Source of the DNA: Flavobacteriaceae bacterium
Lineage (GTDB): Bacteria; Bacteroidota; Bacteroidia; Flavobacteriales; Flavobacteriaceae
Length of the DNA: 7,526 bases
Assembly (NCBI GenBank): GCA_947472705.1
Contig: CANJDA010000106.1
Coordinates: 1 to 7,526, forward strand
Direction: 5' to 3'
Shown: positions 4,736-7,526 of the stretch, piece after piece
Layout: each line of letters opens with the position of its first letter
Numbering within the stretch: position 1 is the first letter of the stretch
Translations under genes and position numbers: made by a program
The notes under the pieces: generated by a model
The model's input: the letters and a program-made list of their open reading frames with translations, nothing else
Told to the model about the DNA's origin: nothing
Database searches by the model: none

Positions 4736-6637
4736 TTATTTTATCAACTCGAAGCTACGTTTTACAAAAGCCGTTAGCTCTTCGCCTTTTAGTAAGCCTT
4801 GGGATATTTTAGCTAAGTCTAAGGCTTGTTTTACTAAGCTTTCTTGAACCGATTTATCTTCGGTGTTAAGAATGGTTGTGGCTAAATCGGAATTGGTGTT
4901 TACCACTAAATTGTACATTTCTGGGAAGTTGCCCATACCGAACATTCCGCCACCGCCTGATTGGCTCATTTCTTTCATTCTTCGCATGAATTCGGGTTGG
5001 GTGATAATGAAGGGAGCAGCACTGCTATCCATTGGTTCTAATTGAATAGAGTAGTTGGCTTTGGGTACAATTTCTTCCAGGACGGTTTTTAATTGAGTTG
5101 ATTCTTCTTCTGATAATTTAGAAATTTGAGTGTCTTCTTTTTGAATTAATTTATCGATGTGGTCAGAATCGACACGAACAAAGGTTAGGTTTTCGTTATC
5201 GCTTTCCAATTTTTGAATTAAGTGAGAAACGATAGGCGAATCTAACAAGATTACATCATAGCCTTTTTCTTTGGCGATTTCAATGTACCCGTGTTGAGCA
5301 TCTTTATTAGAAGCATAAAGCACTACTAGTTTTCCGTTTTTATCGGTTTGATTAGTGGTTATAGCTTCTTTAAGTTCGGCCAAAGTATAGTATTTGTCCT
5401 CTACGCTTGGGTATAAAACGAAGTCGCCTGCTTTTTCGTAGAATTTAGGTTCCGATAACATACCGTATTCCAATACGATTTTGATGTCGTTCCATTTTTT
5501 CTCAAAGTCTTCGCGGTTTTCGTTGAATAGTGATTTAAGTTTGTCGGCTACTTTACGAGTGATGTAGTTTGATATTTTTTTCACATTGCTATCAGCTTGA
5601 AGATAGGAACGCGAAACATTTAGCGGAATATCTGGTGAATCGATAACTCCTTTTAGCATCCCCAAAAACTCTGGTACAATTCCTTCTACGTTATCGGTTA
5701 CATAAACTTGATTTTGGTACAACTGTATTTTGTCTTTTTGCATTTGCAAATCGGCTGACATTTTTGGGAAATACAAAATCCCTGTCAGGTTGAACGGATA
5801 ATCTACATTCAAATGAATGTTGAATAATGGTTCTTCAAACTGCATAGGGTACAATTCACGATAGAAATTTTTATAATCTTCATCGGTTAAATCAACGGGT
5901 TGTTTTGTCCATGCCGGATTTGGGTTGTTTATGATGTTATCAACTTCTATTTCGGTGAAGATGTTGTCTTTGTCTTCTTCGGCAACTGATTCTCCTTTTT
6001 TCTGCTCAATTTTTTCAGTACGAGTACCAAATTTAATCGGCACCGGCATGAATTTGTTGTATTTGGTCAACAATTCACGGATACGATACTCTTCTAAAAA
6101 CTCTACTGAATCTTCTGCAATGTGAAGGATGATTTCGGTTCCTCTGTTGGTTTTGTCATGTGGTTCCAAAGTAAATTCAGGGCTTCCGTCACATGTCCAA
6201 TGCGCTGCGGGTTCGTCTTTATAGGATTTAGTTATGATTTCTACTTTTTCAGCCACCATAAAGGCGGAATAGAAACCAAGACCGAAATGACCAATGATAC
6301 CTGAATCTTTGGCAGAGTCTTTATATTTTTCAAGAAACTCTTCGGCACCAGAGAATGCCACTTGGTTGATGTATTTTTCTACTTCTTCCGCTGTCATCCC
6401 TAGTCCTTGATCGATTAGGTGTAGTTTTTTACCTTCTTTGTCAATTTTAACTTCGATAAGGGGATTGCCGTATTCCACTTTTGCTTCACCAATACTAGTA
6501 AGGTGTTTTAGTTTTAGGGTAGCATCAGTTGCATTGGATACCAATTCACGCAAGAAAATTTCGTGGTCGCTGTATAAAAACTTCTTGATTAGCGGAAAGA
6601 TGTTTTCTACTGATACATTAATTTTTCCTGTTGTCAT
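4736..6637 (-). CDS. htpG: Molecular chaperone HtpG (bacterial Hsp90)
   Basis: 633 aa, close to E. coli HtpG (624 aa) and complete. Hsp90 is a cytosolic homodimer that uses ATP-driven opening and closing to remodel client proteins, often with DnaK. The N-terminal GHKL ATPase domain shows ELVSNATDATLKL (31-43; E31 the likely catalytic base, N35 and D38 nucleotide/Mg contacts), DQGLGM (76-81), GHFGLGFYSAF (116-126) as the ATP lid/glycine motif, and GTEIILHI (166-173). A short charged linker (about 207-228) leads to the middle domain, with YPFNLTGILYFPK (280-292) and PLNVSRSYLQ (338-347), whose R343 matches the conserved arginine that contacts ATP gamma-phosphate. The C-terminal dimerisation domain holds MRRMKEMSQSGGGGMFGMGN (551-570), a Gly/Met-rich loop in the client-contact region, then NLVVNTNSDL. 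It has its own promoter and terminator, so it is probably monocistronic. No CIRCE element is seen. Confidence 0.98.
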   Translation of the reverse strand: MTTGKINVSVENIFPLIKKFLYSDHEIFLRELVSNATDATLKLKHLTSIGEAKVEYGNPLIEVKIDKEGKKLHLIDQGLGMTAEEVEKYINQVAFSGAEEFLEKYKDSAKDSGIIGHFGLGFYSAFMVAEKVEIITKSYKDEPAAHWTCDGSPEFTLEPHDKTNRGTEIILHIAEDSVEFLEEYRIRELLTKYNKFMPVPIKFGTRTEKIEQKKGESVAEEDKDNIFTEIEVDNIINNPNPAWTKQPVDLTDEDYKNFYRELYPMQFEEPLFNIHLNVDYPFNLTGILYFPKMSADLQMQKDKIQLYQNQVYVTDNVEGIVPEFLGMLKGVIDSPDIPLNVSRSYLQADSNVKKISNYITRKVADKLKSLFNENREDFEKKWNDIKIVLEYGMLSEPKFYEKAGDFVLYPSVEDKYYTLAELKEAITTNQTDKNGKLVVLYASNKDAQHGYIEIAKEKGYDVILLDSPIVSHLIQKLESDNENLTFVRVDSDHIDKLIQKEDTQISKLSEEESTQLKTVLEEIVPKANYSIQLEPMDSSAAPFIITQPEFMRRMKEMSQSGGGGMFGMGNFPEMYNLVVNTNSDLATTILNTEDKSVQESLVKQALDLAKISQGLLKGEELTAFVKRSFELIK

Positions 6638-6678
6638 ATTGTTATTTTTTTAGATTAAACGTTTGCCGTTCTACTACT

Positions 6679-6712
6679 CAAAACTAATACCAATTATGGT
6701 GGTTATGACAAA
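6679..6712 (-). promoter_or_regulatory. Candidate promoter of htpG
   Basis: On the minus strand, TTTG (6712-6709), a 22-nt spacer and TAGTTTTG (6686-6679), an exact match to TAnnTTTG with spacing inside the range reported for flavobacteria. Transcription would start near 6672, giving a leader of about 35 nt. The leader has no Shine-Dalgarno sequence but is rich in A before the ATG (AAAAAAATAACAAT), as is common in this phylum. Confidence 0.55.
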
Positions 6713-6749
6713 TTGACGTAGAAATAATTCTATAATGTTTTAGTCATAT

Positions 6750-6785
6750 TTTGTAAAAGGCAAATCAAAAATGAATCTATATTTG
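6750..6785 (+). promoter_or_regulatory. Candidate promoter of the lipocalin-like/glycine-zipper operon
   Basis: TATATTTG at 6778-6785 is an exact TAnnTTTG -7 element. The nearest TTTG (6750-6753) gives a 24-nt spacer, slightly longer than the usual 17-23. Transcription would start near 6792, about 20 nt before the ATG at 6812. The -7 element is convincing; the -33 partner is less so. Confidence 0.55.
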
Positions 6786-6811
6786 CAGAATTAATTTAAT
6801 AATATGAAGGT

Positions 6812-7288
6812 ATGAACAAAATATTTCTAATTAGTTTGCTTTCGATTTTGATTATTTCTTGTAAATCAACTAATTCAGCAACGAGTACCAAAACGGATAC
6901 ACATTCACAGGTAGCTATCAAAGGTAACTGGCAAATTGTTTCAGTAAATTATCCAGGTTCAGATGTTATAAAAGTAACATCATTTGACTTAGCTGATTCT
7001 AAATGTTTTATAGGAAGCACATGGAAATTTATTTCGAATAACAACAAAGGAACGATGACAATAAACAGTTCAAAATGTACTTCTTATAGCACACCAATAA
7101 CTTGGTTTATTAATAAAGAAGGACAGTTTGTAATGAAAATTTTAGATGAAGCAAAAGCCAAAACGGTAAAGGCTGGTTATGTTTTGAGATTAGGAAACCA
7201 AACAGAATCTTCTTTCCAACTTATAGACCAAATACAAGTAGGAAGTAAAATGACCGATGTTATATATCAATTTGAAAAAATTAATTAA
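6812..7288 (+). CDS. Lipocalin-like lipoprotein
   Basis: 158 aa. A lipoprotein signal peptide opens the protein: MNK, the hydrophobic run IFLISLLSILII, then SC with the lipidated cysteine at residue 17. After a Ser/Thr-rich linker comes GNWQIVSVNYPG (38-49), whose GxW motif is the first-strand signature of lipocalins and lipocalin-like domains. Alternating beta-strand sequence follows, with TWKFISNNNKGTMTIN (70-85) and a closing strand DVIYQFEKIN. C65 and C89 could form a disulfide in the periplasm. The protein is probably anchored in the outer membrane and could bind a hydrophobic ligand; no ligand can be inferred. It lies 7 bp before the glycine-zipper lipoprotein gene, so they are likely one operon, a pairing I recall from other flavobacteria. 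Family assignment rests mainly on the GxW context, size and neighbour. Confidence 0.75.
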   Translation: MNKIFLISLLSILIISCKSTNSATSTKTDTHSQVAIKGNWQIVSVNYPGSDVIKVTSFDLADSKCFIGSTWKFISNNNKGTMTINSSKCTSYSTPITWFINKEGQFVMKILDEAKAKTVKAGYVLRLGNQTESSFQLIDQIQVGSKMTDVIYQFEKIN

Positions 7289-7295
7289 TAAGAAT

Positions 7296-7526
7296 ATGAA
7301 AAAGATTAGTACAATTTTAATGAGTAGTCTATTACTGTTGTCAATGGTTTTCACAAGTTGTGAAGCTGTGAAAAACACTAATAATACCCAGCGTGGAGCT
7401 GCCATAGGAGCTGTTGGCGGTGCCGTTTTAGGAGGCGTTTTAGGAAACAATATTGGAAAAGGTGGAAATGGCGCTCTAGGTGCTGTGCTTGGTGGAGTTA
7501 TTGGTGGAGTTGCTGGAGGCGTAATA
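7296..7526 (+). CDS. Glycine-zipper lipoprotein, probably OmpA-family (3' partial)
   Basis: Open from ATG 7296 to the window end (77 residues), starting 7 bp after the lipocalin-like gene. The signal peptide MKKISTILMSSLLLLSMVFTSC places the lipidated cysteine at residue 22. After a short polar stretch (EAVKNTNNTQR) comes a glycine zipper, residues 34-77, rich in GAxxGAVGG and GGVxGG spacing (GAAIGAVGGAVLGGVLGNN and on to GGVAGGVI). In flavobacterial proteins that I recall with this start, the zipper is followed by a C-terminal OmpA domain that binds peptidoglycan, making a YiaD-like protein of about 220-230 aa. That OmpA part would lie beyond the window and is inferred. The zipper could insert in or pack against a membrane. 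Confidence 0.85.
   Translation, partial: MKKISTILMSSLLLLSMVFTSCEAVKNTNNTQRGAAIGAVGGAVLGGVLGNNIGKGGNGALGAVLGGVIGGVAGGVI

Noticed and set aside
4863..6304. Several short plus-strand open frames of 60-66 residues
   Set aside because: All are antisense to htpG, whose frame is continuous and highly conserved; none has a recognisable signature.
7190..7450. 86-residue open frame on the minus strand
   Set aside because: It lies antisense to the end of the lipocalin-like gene and the signal peptide/glycine zipper of the next gene, both of which have clear coding signatures; its proline/alanine-rich start is the complement of the glycine codons.
1..7526. CRISPR array, tRNA/rRNA, insertion sequence, phage or defence/toxin system
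   Set aside because: I saw no regularly spaced repeats, cloverleaf genes, transposase or integrase motifs, or nuclease/toxin signatures; the genes are housekeeping or envelope types.

Overview
The window looks like a chromosomal segment from a Flavobacteriaceae bacterium, probably Flavobacterium or a close relative. The grounds are AT-rich DNA, lipoproteins with short Bacteroidetes-style signal peptides, a type IX secretion (T9SS) C-terminal sorting domain, promoter-like sequences of the Bacteroidetes form TTG-N(17-23)-TAnnTTTG, few Shine-Dalgarno sequences, and protein sequences that resemble flavobacterial versions of their families. The assignment rests on recognition by eye, not on a search.

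Layout. Positions 1-459 (+) hold the 3' end of carB (carbamoyl-phosphate synthase large subunit), which ends without the usual C-terminal allosteric domain. At 539-1309 (+) is a lipoprotein with YD/RHS-like beta repeats, closed by a strong bidirectional terminator (1330-1361) that it shares with the convergent minus-strand block. That block, in transcription order, is htpG (Hsp90, 6637-4736), a terminator (4681-4704), a REP-like palindrome (4618-4637), a DUF2721 small membrane protein (4585-4172), a large T9SS-secreted multidomain protein (4119-1991) that is broken by a single-base frameshift near 3688, and a TMEM175/DUF1211-type potassium channel (1979-1386). Divergent from htpG, on the plus strand, are a lipocalin-like lipoprotein (6812-7288) and, 7 bp later, the start of a glycine-zipper lipoprotein (7296 to the window end), probably an OmpA-family protein cut by the window edge.

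How the genes relate. Most are independent housekeeping or envelope functions: pyrimidine/arginine precursor synthesis (carB), protein folding (htpG), ion conductance (TMEM175-like) and several surface or envelope lipoproteins. The lipocalin-like/glycine-zipper pair is a likely operon. The T9SS protein and the TMEM175-like gene are 11 bp apart and may be co-transcribed. I found no CRISPR array, mobile element, tRNA or rRNA, and no convincing novel multi-gene system. The points most worth checking are the frameshift in the T9SS gene, the REP-like palindrome and the shortened CarB.
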